The notes under the pieces were generated by a model. It did not search any database. It was not told the DNA's origin and saw only the letters and a program-made list of their open reading frames with translations. 64,000 nt of DNA from Oscillospiraceae bacterium (GTDB lineage Bacteria; Bacillota; Clostridia; Oscillospirales; Oscillospiraceae): the NCBI GenBank assembly GCA_017622995.1, contig JAGAQA010000041.1, forward strand, positions 1 to 64,000, given 5' to 3'. Both the position numbers and the translations under genes were made by a program. Positions 1 to 7,499 of this stretch are shown here, piece after piece (positions within the stretch are counted from its first letter, which is position 1; each line of letters starts with the position of its first letter).

Positions 1-2
1 CC

Positions 3-119
3 TTCGATGACTTCGCCAAACAGCTTGCTGTCAGGCAGAGACGCTATAACGCTTTCCCCATGAGACCCCTCAACTGGATGGCTCCCAAAGATGTTCTTTA
101 TTCTTTTCCTAATGTGTAA
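3..119 (+). CDS. C-terminal end of a DDE-type transposase/integrase (runs off the left edge)
   Basis: The first reading frame is open from the window edge and stops at 117-119. The 38 visible residues include RRYNAFPMRPLNWMAPKDVL. This resembles the tail of integrase-core transposases, where a YN..RP..L....P pattern follows the last catalytic residue. Only the C-terminal end is visible, so neither the IS family nor intactness can be judged. The fragment points to an insertion sequence immediately to the left of the window. Confidence 0.6.
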   Translation, partial: FDDFAKQLAVRQRRYNAFPMRPLNWMAPKDVLYSFPNV

Positions 120-145
120 CACATCATTGACAAACCTACACTTTT

Positions 146-166
146 GTCCTGGAATCAAGCCAGGAC
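146..166 (+). terminator. Hairpin after the transposase fragment, possible terminator
   Basis: A perfect 7-bp stem (GTCCTGG / CCAGGAC) with a 7-nt loop lies 27 bp after the transposase stop. A T-rich run (172-180) begins a few bases later rather than directly at the stem. It could be a weak terminator or part of the insertion sequence end. Confidence 0.35.
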
Positions 167-171
167 GATCC

Positions 172-200
172 TTGCTTTTTCCCCTCCGCAATGATATAAT
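172..200 (+). promoter_or_regulatory. Sigma-A promoter for the YitT-family gene
   Basis: TTGCTT (172-177) and a perfect TATAAT (195-200) are separated by 17 bp, about 50 bp before the start codon at 253. An AACGGAGG ribosome binding site lies at 237-244. Confidence 0.7.
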
Positions 201-252
201 TTTCTTTTATTCGTGAATCAGTATCAATCAGAACAAACGGAGGTTTTATTCC

Positions 253-879
253 ATGAAACGGTTTTCGCCCCGGCTACTGCCCGATTTTTCCTGGGGACGG
301 CTGGGACTGATTCTGCTGGGCTCGGCCATTGCGTCCTTCGGCCTTTACAACATTCACCAGCAGTGCGGCATTACGGAAGGCGGTGTGCTGGGAAGCGTAC
401 TGCTGCTGCACCACTGGCTGGGGCTCCCCGCCTCCATTGCCACCCCGGTGCTGGACATCAGCTGCTATCTGCTGGCTCTGAAGGTTTTGGGCGGCGGCTT
501 TATCCGCTGGTCCATCCTGTCCACCGCCTGCGTATCCTGCTTCTTCCGGCTGTGGGAGTGTAGGCCCCCGGTGCTGCCGGATCTTTCGACGCAGCCCCTT
601 GCGGCGGCGGTGCTGGGCGCCCTGTTTGTGGGTGTGGGCGTGGGACTGGTGGTCCGCCAGGGCGGCTCCTCCGGCGGCGACGATGCCCTGGCGCTGTCCA
701 TTTCCGCTTTGACGGGAAAACGGGTGTCCCTGTGCTATCTCTTCACCGATCTGACGGTGCTGGCCCTGTCTCTGAGCTACATTCCGGCGAAGCGCATTGC
801 CTATTCCCTGGTCACCGTGACCATTTCCTCCTGGCTCATCGATCTGATCCAGGGCGGAAGGAAAGGGGCATCCCAATAA
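253..879 (+). CDS. YitT family (DUF161-type) integral membrane protein
   Basis: This 208-residue protein is strongly hydrophobic, with about five or six membrane segments. It carries the conserved YitT-family signature around residues 35-60 (GITEGGVLGSVLLLHHWLGLP region), and a second glycine-rich GGSSGGDDALAL segment near residue 145. YitT proteins are multi-pass membrane proteins common in Firmicutes; their transport substrate is not established. Length is shorter than the ~280-residue members because the C-terminal cytoplasmic DUF2179 domain is absent. It is monocistronic, with its own promoter and a terminator just after the stop. Family assignment is firm, function unknown. Confidence 0.8.
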   Translation: MKRFSPRLLPDFSWGRLGLILLGSAIASFGLYNIHQQCGITEGGVLGSVLLLHHWLGLPASIATPVLDISCYLLALKVLGGGFIRWSILSTACVSCFFRLWECRPPVLPDLSTQPLAAAVLGALFVGVGVGLVVRQGGSSGGDDALALSISALTGKRVSLCYLFTDLTVLALSLSYIPAKRIAYSLVTVTISSWLIDLIQGGRKGASQ

Positions 880-888
880 CCCACCCAA

Positions 889-911
889 ATTCCGCCCCAA
901 TTGGGCGGAAT
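889..911 (+). terminator. Rho-independent terminator
   Basis: A 9-bp perfect stem ATTCCGCCC / GGGCGGAAT with a 5-nt loop follows the YitT stop by 10 bp, and a T-rich stretch follows. Confidence 0.75.
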
Positions 912-927
912 ATTTGTATATTTTTAC

Positions 928-956
928 TTGACAATTGACTTTATCCCCGATACAAT
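928..956 (+). promoter_or_regulatory. Sigma-A promoter for rny
   Basis: TTGACA (928-933), 17 bp, TACAAT (951-956). Transcription would begin near 963, leaving a leader of about 175 nt before the rny start codon. Confidence 0.8.
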
Positions 957-1139
957 AGAATTTGGTATGGGTTTGCCGTGTACAAGCCCTGTTACCGGTG
1001 CATTGCCGGGGTTAGCGTTTTGCGCCTTGTGGCGTTCTGCGATAGATTGGCCCTTTGGGGCTTAAATTGCACAATTTCACATTGGAACAATCCGCAGCCC
1101 TCCGCGCCAATTAAATGGAAGGAGGTGCGTAGTGGAATT

Positions 1140-2690
1140 ATGGAATGGAAAACGATTCTTTTGATCGTTCTGGGTTTCCTTGCAGTGGGTGCCATCTGCT
1201 TTGCCGGTGGTGTGCTGTACCGGAAAAAGGTTGCGGAACGGGAGATCGGCTCTGCGGAGGCAGAGGCCACCCGTCTGATCAACGAAGCCATCCGCAACGG
1301 TGAAAACCGGAAAAAGGAAATGCTTCTGGAAGCCAAGGACGAGATCCATAAATCCCGCACAGAACACGATCGCGAAGTCAAAGAACGCCGCGCCGAACTG
1401 ACCAAACAGGAACGCCGGCTTGAGCAAAAAGAAACCACGCTGGACAGAAAAACCGAAGCCTTTGAACGGAAAGAGGAAGACCTCAACAAGCGCCTTGCCG
1501 CTGTGGCTCAAACCCAGGCAGAGGCCGAGAAGGTCCGGCAGCAGCAGCTGGAAACCCTGGAGCAGCTCTCCGGGCTGACCCAGGAGCAGGCCAAGCAGTA
1601 TCTGCTGGAAAGCATTGAAAATGATGTCCGTCACGAAGCCGCCATGAAGATCAAGGAGATCGAACAGCAGCTGAAGGACGAGGCAGAGGAAAAGGGCCGG
1701 GAGATCATCGCCACCGCCATCCAGCGCTGCGCCGCCGATCACGCCGCCGAGACTACCGTCTCCGTGGTGCCCCTGCCCAACGATGAGATGAAGGGCCGCA
1801 TCATTGGCCGTGAGGGCCGGAATATCCGGACTCTGGAGACCATCACCGGTGTAGACCTGATCATCGACGACACCCCCGAAGCAATCACCGTTTCCAGCTT
1901 CGATCCCGTCCGCCGGGAAGTGGCAAGACTGGCCCTGGAGAAGCTGATCGTAGACGGCCGGATTCACCCCACCCGCATCGAGGATATGGTGGAAAAGGCC
2001 CGCAAGGAAGTGGACCGCACCATCCGGGAGGAAGGCGAGCGGGCTTGCTACGAAACCGGTGTGCACAACCTGAATCCGGAGCTCATCAAGATTCTGGGCC
2101 GTCAGAAGTACCGTACCTCTTACGGTCAGAACGTTTTGAATCACTCCATCGAGGTTGCCCATATCGCCGGTCTGATGGCCTCCGAGCTGGGCGTGGATGT
2201 GGCCATGGCCAAGCGCGCGGGCCTTCTGCATGACCTGGGCAAGGCCATTGACCACGAGGTGGAAGGCAGCCATGTGCAGCTGGGCGCCGATCTTGCCCGG
2301 AAGTACAAGGAAAATCCCGTGATCATCAACGCCATTGAGGCCCACCACGGCGACGTGGAGCCCAAGACCGTCATTGCCGTCCTCATTCAGGCAGCAGACG
2401 CCATCTCCGCCGCCCGTCCCGGCGCCCGCAGAGAGAACGTGGAAAACTATATCCGCCGCCTGCAAAAGCTGGAGGAGCTCACCGGCTCCTATCCCGGCGT
2501 GGAAAAAGCCTTTGCCATCCAGGCAGGCCGGGAGGTGCGGATCATGGTCAAGCCCGAGGTGGTCACCGAGGACAATATGATCCTCCTGGCCCGGGACATT
2601 GCCAAGAAGATCGAGGCCGAGCTGGAATACCCCGGCCAGATCAAGGTCAATGTGATCCGGGAAACCAAGGCTGTGGAATACGCCAAGTAA
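1140..2690 (+). CDS. rny: Ribonuclease Y
   Basis: RNase Y is the membrane-anchored endoribonuclease that starts bulk mRNA decay in many Gram-positive bacteria. The start is placed at the ATG at 1140, after AAGGAGGT (1119-1126), giving 516 residues, close to the usual ~520; the frame is open further upstream but without a ribosome site. Residues ~5-25 form one membrane segment. Residues ~30-190 are a long charged coiled coil. A KH domain follows ([15 protein letters not shown]). The HD domain carries [10 protein letters not shown] with the metal-binding His-Asp pair. It has its own promoter with a long leader and a strong terminator, so it is a single-gene unit. Confidence 0.95.
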   Translation: MEWKTILLIVLGFLAVGAICFAGGVLYRKKVAEREIGSAEAEATRLINEAIRNGENRKKEMLLEAKDEIHKSRTEHDREVKERRAELTKQERRLEQKETTLDRKTEAFERKEEDLNKRLAAVAQTQAEAEKVRQQQLETLEQLSGLTQEQAKQYLLESIENDVRHEAAMKIKEIEQQLKDEAEEKGREIIATAIQRCAADHAAETTVSVVPLPNDEMKGRIIGREGRNIRTLETITGVDLIIDDTPEAITVSSFDPVRREVARLALEKLIVDGRIHPTRIEDMVEKARKEVDRTIREEGERACYETGVHNLNPELIKILGRQKYRTSYGQNVLNHSIEVAHIAGLMASELGVDVAMAKRAGLLHDLGKAIDHEVEGSHVQLGADLARKYKENPVIINAIEAHHGDVEPKTVIAVLIQAADAISAARPGARRENVENYIRRLQKLEELTGSYPGVEKAFAIQAGREVRIMVKPEVVTEDNMILLARDIAKKIEAELEYPGQIKVNVIRETKAVEYAK

Positions 2691-2696
2691 GCTCAG

Positions 2697-2727
2697 GAAC
2701 CGGCTCTGTTTGGAGCCGGTTCTTTTT
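2697..2727 (+). terminator. Rho-independent terminator of rny
   Basis: A 10-bp perfect stem GAACCGGCTC / GAGCCGGTTC is followed by five T residues, 7 bp after the rny stop codon. Confidence 0.9.
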
Positions 2728-2759
2728 GCGGAAAAACCGGAAATTCCGGAATTGCCCCC

Positions 2760-2788
2760 TTGACAACAGGAAAATAATATGGTAAAAT
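2760..2788 (+). promoter_or_regulatory. Sigma-A promoter for the tRNA cluster
   Basis: Near-consensus TTGACA (2760-2765), 17 bp, TAAAAT (2783-2788), about 30 bp before the first tRNA. Confidence 0.85.
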
Positions 2789-2819
2789 GCCCTAGCTGAA
2801 TCAGTCAGGTTAGGGCTTT

Positions 2820-2893
2820 GCGGGTGTAGTTCAATGGTAGAACACCAGCCTTCCAAGCTGGATACGCGGGTCCGATTCCCGTCACCCGCTCCA
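2820..2893 (+). tRNA. tRNA-Gly (anticodon TCC)
   Basis: The 74-nt cloverleaf has acceptor stem GCGGGTG / CACCCGC, anticodon stem CCAGC / GCTGG with loop CTTCCAA (anticodon TCC), a normal T arm, and an encoded CCA end at 2891-2893. It is the first of three closely spaced tRNAs. Confidence 0.95.
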
Positions 2894-2901
2894 TTCGACA
2901 C

Positions 2902-2978
2902 GCGCCAATAGCTCAGCTGGATAGAGCAACTGCCTTCTAAGCAGTAGGTCGGGGGTTCGAGTCCCTCTTGGCGTACCA
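2902..2978 (+). tRNA. tRNA-Arg (anticodon TCT)
   Basis: The 77-nt cloverleaf has acceptor stem GCGCCAA / TTGGCGT (one G-T pair at the end), anticodon stem ACTGC / GCAGT with loop CTTCTAA (anticodon TCT), and an encoded CCA at 2976-2978. It lies 8 bp after tRNA-Gly. Confidence 0.95.
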
Positions 2979-2996
2979 TTCAGCACAAGTGCATAT

Positions 2997-3074
2997 GGTG
3001 GGTATGGCCTAGTTGGCTAAGGCGTCAGATTGTGGCTCTGAAGATCGTGGGTTCGAGTCCCATTACCCACCCCA
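2997..3074 (+). tRNA. tRNA-His (anticodon GTG)
   Basis: Acceptor stem GTGGGTA / TACCCAC starts at 2998, with the extra G at position -1 (2997) opposite the discriminator C (3071), a hallmark of tRNA-His. The anticodon loop TTGTGGC gives GTG, and CCA is encoded at 3072-3074. Confidence 0.95.
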
Positions 3075-3075
3075 T

Positions 3076-3110
3076 AAAAGAAAAGCACCCCTTGTGGGTG
3101 CTTTTCTTTT
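3076..3110 (+). terminator. Rho-independent terminator of the tRNA operon
   Basis: A 15-bp stem (AAAAGAAAAGCACCC and its complement) with a CTTGT loop ends in a T-rich arm, starting 1 bp after the tRNA-His CCA. Confidence 0.9.
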
Positions 3111-3120
3111 ATGGGGTGGA

Positions 3121-3410
3121 TGGGACTCGAAGAGAGCGGCCCGCCATTGGGCGGGCAAAAAAGTGTCCAGTGGACACTTTTTTAGCTCGGGGGAGAGTCC
3201 CCTGCGCTTCTGAACGCACCCGTATGGGTGTGGGCGGAAGCGCAGAATCAGGCAGGAGTTGGGTAATGGGACTCGAAAGGCCGGCGGCAGCTTTTGCTGC
3301 CGTAAAAACAGTCCGGTGGACTGTTTTTAGGCCGTGGGAGAGTCCCCTGCGCTTCCGAACGCACCCGCATGGGTGTGGGCGGAAGTGCAGAATCAGGCAG
3401 GTGCGGGCAA
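3121..3410. repeat. Two tandem ~145-bp structured repeats next to the tRNA cluster
   Basis: Unit 1 (3121-3266) and unit 2 (3267-3410) both begin TGGGACTCGAA, the reverse complement of the tRNA-His T arm. They share a conserved second half (GAGAGTCCCCTGCGCTTC, then GAACGCACCCG.ATGGGTGTG). The first halves differ in sequence but each keeps two hairpins. Unit 1 has GCCCGCC / GGGCGGGC and a long A/T-flanked GTCC / GGAC stem (3157-3183). Unit 2 has GGCAGC / GCTGCC and a matching A/T-flanked GTCC / GGAC stem (3304-3328). Open frames crossing this stretch look like chance. Origin and role are unknown. Confidence 0.75.
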
Positions 3411-3483
3411 CCGGCCCGGCCAGGCCGAAGGAGCGTCCCACTCCGTTTGGACAATGCCGTTTCGTTAACGGTAAGACTGCGTT

Positions 3484-3507
3484 GCACCAGAAGGTGCTTC
3501 TTTTTTT
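3484..3507 (+). terminator. Small hairpin with T run, plus-strand terminator
   Basis: A 5-bp GCACC / GGTGC stem with an AGAA loop is followed by TTC and seven T residues. It lies after the tandem repeats and could end a transcript crossing them. No plus-strand gene precedes it within 400 bp. Confidence 0.5.
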
Positions 3508-3543
3508 ACGGAATTCGGTGAGGAATAGGGCACTGGGAATGTC

Positions 3544-3576
3544 CCGCCCCGGGGCAGCACAGCTTCCCCGGGGCGG
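3544..3576. terminator. GC-rich hairpin between the repeat region and the ZIP gene
   Basis: A perfect 11-bp stem CCGCCCCGGGG / CCCCGGGGCGG lies 7 bp beyond the stop of the minus-strand ZIP gene. There is no clear T run on either strand, so it may be a terminator of minor strength or a 3' stabiliser. Confidence 0.45.
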
Positions 3577-3583
3577 ATTGTCT

Positions 3584-4360
3584 TTATCCCAGGAGAACAT
3601 CACTGATGAGCATAATACAGAATCCGGCCAGCAGCGCATAGGTAGCCCCGGTTTCACCGCCGTGGGCATGGGTTTCGGGAATCATTTCATCGCTGATCAC
3701 ATAGAGCATGGTGCCTCCGGCAAAGGCCAGGGCAAAAGGCAGAATTGCCGAAGCGATGCGCACCGCCCAGTAGCCCAAAAGTGTACCCACTACCTCAATA
3801 AGGCCGGTAAACATGGCGCAGGAAAAGGTTTTTCCCGGGGTGACTCCGGCTGCCAGCATGGGTGCGATGATAACCATGCCCTCCGGGATGTTTTGCAGGG
3901 CAATGCCAAAGGCAATCATCATGGCCTGGGAGGTGTCCTCCGTTCCGAAGCTCACACCGGCGGCGATGCCTTCCGGAAGATTGTGGATCGCAATGGCAGT
4001 TACAAACAGCAGCACCTTGTCCAGATTGGTGTTTTTGTGAGTTTCGGTATCGGTGCCCATCAGTCTGTGCAGATGGGGAACCAGCTTATCGATCAGATTC
4101 AGGCACACCGCACCGGCAAAAATTCCGGCAATGGTGATGGGCAGTCCAAATCTGCCATTGTAACCAAGAGACGGAAGAATCAATCCCAACACTGCCGCAG
4201 AGAGCATAACCCCCGCCGCAAAGGACAGTACAATATCCGAAAACCTGTGGGAGATATGTTTAAACAGGAATCCGATCAGACTGCCGAAAATTGTGGCGCC
4301 GCCCACGCCAAGGGCGGTCAGAAATACCATTTTCATAATGTATTGTGCAGGAATCCACAC
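3584..4360 (-). CDS. ZIP family metal (zinc/iron/manganese) transporter
   Basis: This multi-pass membrane protein is about 258 residues from the chosen GTG start (4358-4360), which has GGAG 9 nt upstream; the frame stays open to an ATG at 4441. Two conserved ZIP helices are clear: HNLPEGIAAGVSFG and ALQNIPEGMVIIAP, carrying the H-N-x-P-E-G and N-x-P-E-G metal-site motifs. A short His/Asp-containing loop (HLHRLMGTDTETHK) lies between helices, as is usual in ZIP proteins. ZIP transporters move divalent metals into the cytoplasm. The gene diverges from a DUF134-NifX gene whose product has a His/Cys tail, so a shared metal-related role is likely but inferred. Confidence 0.85.
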   Translation of the reverse strand: MWIPAQYIMKMVFLTALGVGGATIFGSLIGFLFKHISHRFSDIVLSFAAGVMLSAAVLGLILPSLGYNGRFGLPITIAGIFAGAVCLNLIDKLVPHLHRLMGTDTETHKNTNLDKVLLFVTAIAIHNLPEGIAAGVSFGTEDTSQAMMIAFGIALQNIPEGMVIIAPMLAAGVTPGKTFSCAMFTGLIEVVGTLLGYWAVRIASAILPFALAFAGGTMLYVISDEMIPETHAHGGETGATYALLAGFCIMLISDVLLG

Positions 4361-4412
4361 AGCGGAAAACTCCTGCAGCCTCCTTTCTTTCAAGCAAAGC
4401 ACAGTGTCTTCC

Positions 4413-4441
4413 AGTATAACCCTATTTTTGACATTAGTCAA
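4413..4441 (-). promoter_or_regulatory. Sigma-A promoter of the ZIP gene with an internal palindrome
   Basis: On the minus strand, TTGACT (4436-4441), 17 bp, TATACT (4413-4418). The inverted repeat TTGAC-N4-GTCAA (4428-4441) overlaps the -35 box and is a candidate operator for an unidentified regulator. Confidence 0.7.
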
Positions 4442-4449
4442 TTATATTC

Positions 4450-4478
4450 TTGACATATGCTGGAAATAAACATATACT
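4450..4478 (+). promoter_or_regulatory. Sigma-A promoter of the DUF134-NifX gene
   Basis: TTGACA (4450-4455), 17 bp, TATACT (4473-4478). Its -35 box is only 8 bp from the -35 box of the divergent ZIP promoter, so one bound protein could affect both. Confidence 0.8.
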
Positions 4479-4506
4479 CATGGTATCTGCAAAGGAGGTG
4501 TGCCCG

Positions 4507-5271
4507 TTGCCAAGGCCAAAGAAATGCAGGAGCGTCTGCGCGCTTCCTCAGACGGTTCTCTTTTCGCCGGAGGGCCCGTCTGAATCCGCGCAGACCGTGA
4601 TCCTTACTGTGGAGGAATACGAAACCATCCGCCTGATTGACAAAGAAGGACTTTCCCAGGAGCAATGCAGCCAGCGGATGCAGGTGGCACGCACCACCGT
4701 ACAGCAGATTTACGCCGATGCCAGGAAGAAGCTGGCAGAGGTGCTGGTGGAGGGGCTTCCTCTGCGGATTGCGGGGGGAGATTATCGGATCTGCACCGGC
4801 GGAAGCAGCGGCTGCGGCTTCTGTTACAAAAAGCAGCTCGGTCAAATTCATGTAAAACCGAAAGGAGAAACCACTATGAGAATTGCGGTAACCTATGAAA
4901 ACGGAGAGATTTTTCAGCACTTTGGCCATACAGAGCAGTTCAAGCTTTATGATGTTCAGGACGGGAAAATAATCGGGTCTGAGGTCATCGATACCAACGG
5001 CAGCGGACACGGGGCGCTGGCAGGTCTGCTCAGCACTCTGAAGGTGGACGCGCTCATCTGTGGCGGCATCGGTGGTGGCGCCCAGATGGCACTGGCGGAA
5101 GCGGGCATCAAACTGTACGGCGGTGTTTCCGGCAGCGCGGACGCGGCAGCAGAGGCGCTGGCGGCGGGCAAGCTGGACTTCGACCCCAATATCCGGTGTG
5201 ATCATCACGACCACCATGGGGAAGGCCACAGCTGCGGCTCTCACGGCTGCGGCCACCATTCCTGCGGCTGA
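4507..5271 (+). CDS. DUF134 protein fused to a NifB/NifX-type (dinitrogenase cofactor) domain
   Basis: The start is the TTG at 4507, 6 nt after AAAGGAGGTG (4491-4500), giving 254 residues beginning (M)PRPKKCR as DUF134 proteins usually do. Residues ~1-95 are the DUF134 helix-turn-helix-like domain (EYETIRLIDKEGLSQEQCSQ). Residues ~124-230 are a NifX/NifB-type domain (MRIAVTYENGEIFQHFGHTE; ICGGIGGGAQ). The tail is rich in His and Cys and looks metal-binding. An internal AAAGGAG at 4861 stands 8 nt before an in-frame ATG (4876), so the NifX half may also be made alone. Such proteins occur in organisms without nitrogenase; the cofactor role is unknown here. Confidence 0.85.
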   Translation: MPRPKKCRSVCALPQTVLFSPEGPSESAQTVILTVEEYETIRLIDKEGLSQEQCSQRMQVARTTVQQIYADARKKLAEVLVEGLPLRIAGGDYRICTGGSSGCGFCYKKQLGQIHVKPKGETTMRIAVTYENGEIFQHFGHTEQFKLYDVQDGKIIGSEVIDTNGSGHGALAGLLSTLKVDALICGGIGGGAQMALAEAGIKLYGGVSGSADAAAEALAAGKLDFDPNIRCDHHDHHGEGHSCGSHGCGHHSCG

Positions 5272-5413
5272 AGCGGCGGCAGCATCACGGATTTCTTTTG
5301 CACGACAGCATAATGTAATACCGAAAAAGCGGGAAAACCACATATCATTGACCCCAAAAAGCCATCGGTTGTGATGCCTGTGCCAAAAGCCGGCGCTTAA
5401 AGCGTGAAAAAAG

Positions 5414-5634
5414 GGCTGTCTCATTAAGAATTTGTTTCGTCAAATAGCACAAAAGAAAAGAAGAACTGTCATTGCGAACCAGTGACCGATGTCACTGGTG
5501 TGGCAATCTCCCAACTTTTTGGATGCGTTTCGGTAAGCATTTCCATTCAACCGGGGGATTCCCACGCCAGTGGCGAGGACTGGCTCGGAATGACAGTTCT
5601 ATTATTTGTGCAATTTTATCTTAATGAGACAGCC
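5414..5634. repeat. MITE-like palindromic element containing a TGTCATTGCGAACC core
   Basis: The outer ends are perfect 14-bp inverted repeats, GGCTGTCTCATTAA (5414-5427) and its complement (5621-5634). Inside, a second 12-bp inverted pair (AGAACTGTCATT, 5462-5473, and 5589-5600) bounds a palindromic core (GCGAACCAGTGAC...GTCACTGGTGTGGC). The core matches the repeats at 21571-21747 and 27402-27552. No open reading frame of note lies within, so it is non-autonomous. It fills most of the gap between 5271 and 5668. Confidence 0.8.
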
Positions 5635-5667
5635 ACAGCTGAAACAGATTGGGAATAAAACGTCCGA

Positions 5668-6381
5668 TCAGAAAGCAAACTGAATGGGGGTCGCGCCGGA
5701 CATGGCGTCGGCAGCCAGCAGATTGACGGTGACGTTCTCAATGTGCAGGGTTTCAAAGGTCTTGGTTCCGTCGGCTTCCGTGGTAAACTCCACAGTCAGG
5801 GAAGCATCCACAGGAGCGGTGATGGAGAAGTCCACGGAAGCGCCGTCTTCCATGCCGCTGCCTGCCAGATTCTCTCCCTTTTCGCCGCCGTTCAGATAGA
5901 CATACAGCTCAGAGACGGTGGTGCCGGTGGTGTTGACCAGCTTGTAGCTGCCGGTGTCCTCCGGAACGCCGAAGCGGATGGGTGTCGCGCCGCTGGTGGC
6001 ATCCACGGACTGCATGGCAATGGGGACTTCTTCAATATGCAGCGTCTCAAACTTTGCGGAAACACCGCTCTCGGTGACATATTCCAGGGTCAGGGCCGCG
6101 TCGGCTGCCGCGTCATAGGTCAGAACCAGCTTCTTGTTGTTCTTCATCCCATCGGGAATGCGGTTCTCGCCCTTGTCGGAACCGGTTTCGTACAGGTACA
6201 GCTCCGTCAGCTTTTCACCGGTAACGTTGTACAGGGTGTAGGTACCGGTAGCCATCTCGGCAGCGGCCGTGGTGGCCGGAGCAGTGGTGGGGGCAGGGGC
6301 GGCAGTCTTGCCGCAGCCGACCATAACGGAAACCAGCAGCAGGGTCAGCAGCAGGGCAGACGCCTTTTTGCACATCTTCAT
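5668..6381 (-). CDS. Secreted lipoprotein with two copies of a ~90-residue domain
   Basis: The 237-residue product starts with a lysine-rich signal peptide and a lipobox ending at Cys23 (VSVMVGCGK), then a Thr/Ala/Pro linker (~25-43). Two homologous repeats follow. Each begins GTY.LYN / GSYKLVN and contains TELYLY / SELYVY, KGEN, and FETLHIE. Repeat 1 ends DATSGATPIRF and repeat 2 ends DAMSGATPIQF. The D-x-x-S-G-A-T pattern resembles the site where ApbE attaches FMN to extracellular electron-transfer proteins, but the rest does not obviously match the FMN-binding domain. Function is otherwise unrecognised. It is divergent from the AraC-type regulator at 6547. Confidence 0.7.
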   Translation of the reverse strand: MKMCKKASALLLTLLLVSVMVGCGKTAAPAPTTAPATTAAAEMATGTYTLYNVTGEKLTELYLYETGSDKGENRIPDGMKNNKKLVLTYDAAADAALTLEYVTESGVSAKFETLHIEEVPIAMQSVDATSGATPIRFGVPEDTGSYKLVNTTGTTVSELYVYLNGGEKGENLAGSGMEDGASVDFSITAPVDASLTVEFTTEADGTKTFETLHIENVTVNLLAADAMSGATPIQFAF

Positions 6382-6460
6382 AGATTGTTTCTCCTTGTTC
6401 TGTTTGTTTTTTCAGCGAGGAAATTCCGATCAATTTCATCAGATTTCCCGCCGCCGGTGT

Positions 6461-6469
6461 ATTATAGCA
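6461..6469 (-). promoter_or_regulatory. Extended -10 promoter for the lipoprotein gene
   Basis: Minus-strand TGCTATAAT is a perfect extended -10 element, with no good -35 box at 17 bp. The transcript would carry a leader of ~75 nt with AAGGAG before the ATG at 6381. Confidence 0.6.
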
Positions 6470-6546
6470 TATTGGTACTTGTATTTTTCATTACAATAGT
6501 TTAATATATTCTTACTTATTTTACTGTGAAAGGAACCATTTGGAAA

Positions 6547-7446
6547 ATGATGCAGAATGTTCCTCGGATTCAGAAACACACTGTCTCCATCAGTCCCTTC
6601 TGCCGGCGTTTTCTCTCCTTTGCTTTGCGGGCGGTCTCCTACGGCACCGTGCATACCCAAACAGACGACCCAAACGGAGAGCGGTTTTCCTTCTATCACC
6701 GGCTGAACTATGTGGTCTCCGGAAATCCCTGCCTTCTCATCGGCGACAGGCGCATAGTGCTTGCCCCGGGCTGTCTGGTGTATCTCCCGCCAAACCAGAT
6801 CCTGGAAATTGACAGCAGCCGTCCCCCGGTGGATTTGCTGTTTGTAAATTTTGAGGTTGGGGCGCTGGATATGCTGGAGGAGGTCCGCAGCTTCCTCCAA
6901 GACCTGTTCCCGGAGCAGCATGTATATGATCCCGATCAGGAGCTCCTTGCCATCCTGCGCACCATTCAAAAAATCGGGATGCGGAATCAGGTGGGCACGG
7001 GCTTGGAAATCCAGAACCTTTTCGAGAATCTCATTGTGCACACCGTTCGGCTTTCGGAACACTTTTCCCAGCTTCAGGATGATCCCGTGTCCAGCGGAGG
7101 AGCCAACATTCTGGGCAAGGCCATGAACTATATCAACGAAAACCTGGGCCACAGCTTCCGGTTAAGCGATATGGCCGATGCGCTCAGTATCAGCGAAAAC
7201 TATCTGTACAAACTATTTGTCTCAAAAACCGGGAAATCTCCGGCGGCTTTTATCCAGAATCTGCGGATGGAAACCGCGAAGCAGGCCCTGGCAAACCATT
7301 CTCTGCCCATCAAAATGATTGCCGCGCACCTGGGGTATCCGGACGCCTCCCACTTCTCCACCGTTTTTAAGCGAACCTGGGGAGTCTCCCCACGGGCATA
7401 CCGGGACAGTCTGACCAATGGGCATCCCCCGGGGGGCACCGCCTGA
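6547..7446 (+). CDS. AraC family transcriptional regulator with cupin-like N-terminal domain
   Basis: The ATG at 6547 (AAAGGA 12 nt upstream) gives 299 residues; a GTG at 6526 is in frame but lacks a ribosome site. Residues ~30-95 resemble an AraC-type sensory cupin (YVVSGNPCLLIGDRRIVLAPGCLVYLPP). The C-terminal ~100 residues hold two helix-turn-helix motifs (LSDMADALSISENYLYKLF and IAAHLGYPDASHFSTVFKRTWGVSP). It probably senses a small molecule and may control the divergent lipoprotein gene or itself; the target is inference. It ends in a terminator shared with the convergent peptidase operon. Confidence 0.9.
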   Translation: MMQNVPRIQKHTVSISPFCRRFLSFALRAVSYGTVHTQTDDPNGERFSFYHRLNYVVSGNPCLLIGDRRIVLAPGCLVYLPPNQILEIDSSRPPVDLLFVNFEVGALDMLEEVRSFLQDLFPEQHVYDPDQELLAILRTIQKIGMRNQVGTGLEIQNLFENLIVHTVRLSEHFSQLQDDPVSSGGANILGKAMNYINENLGHSFRLSDMADALSISENYLYKLFVSKTGKSPAAFIQNLRMETAKQALANHSLPIKMIAAHLGYPDASHFSTVFKRTWGVSPRAYRDSLTNGHPPGGTA

Positions 7447-7448
7447 AA

Positions 7449-7485
7449 AAAGCACACGGTCCAAAACGGATCGTGTGCTTTCTAT
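7449..7485. terminator. Bidirectional terminator between AraC and M20 genes
   Basis: A 10-bp perfect stem AAAGCACACG / CGTGTGCTTT (7449-7458 / 7472-7481) lies between convergent stops, with an A-rich left and T-rich right flank that suit both strands. Confidence 0.8.
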
Positions 7486-7499
7486 TATCTCCGGAAGGC

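Noticed and set aside
3032-4453. Plus-strand frame starting inside tRNA-His
   Set aside because: It begins in the tRNA, crosses a terminator and the tandem repeats, and then runs antisense to the ZIP gene.
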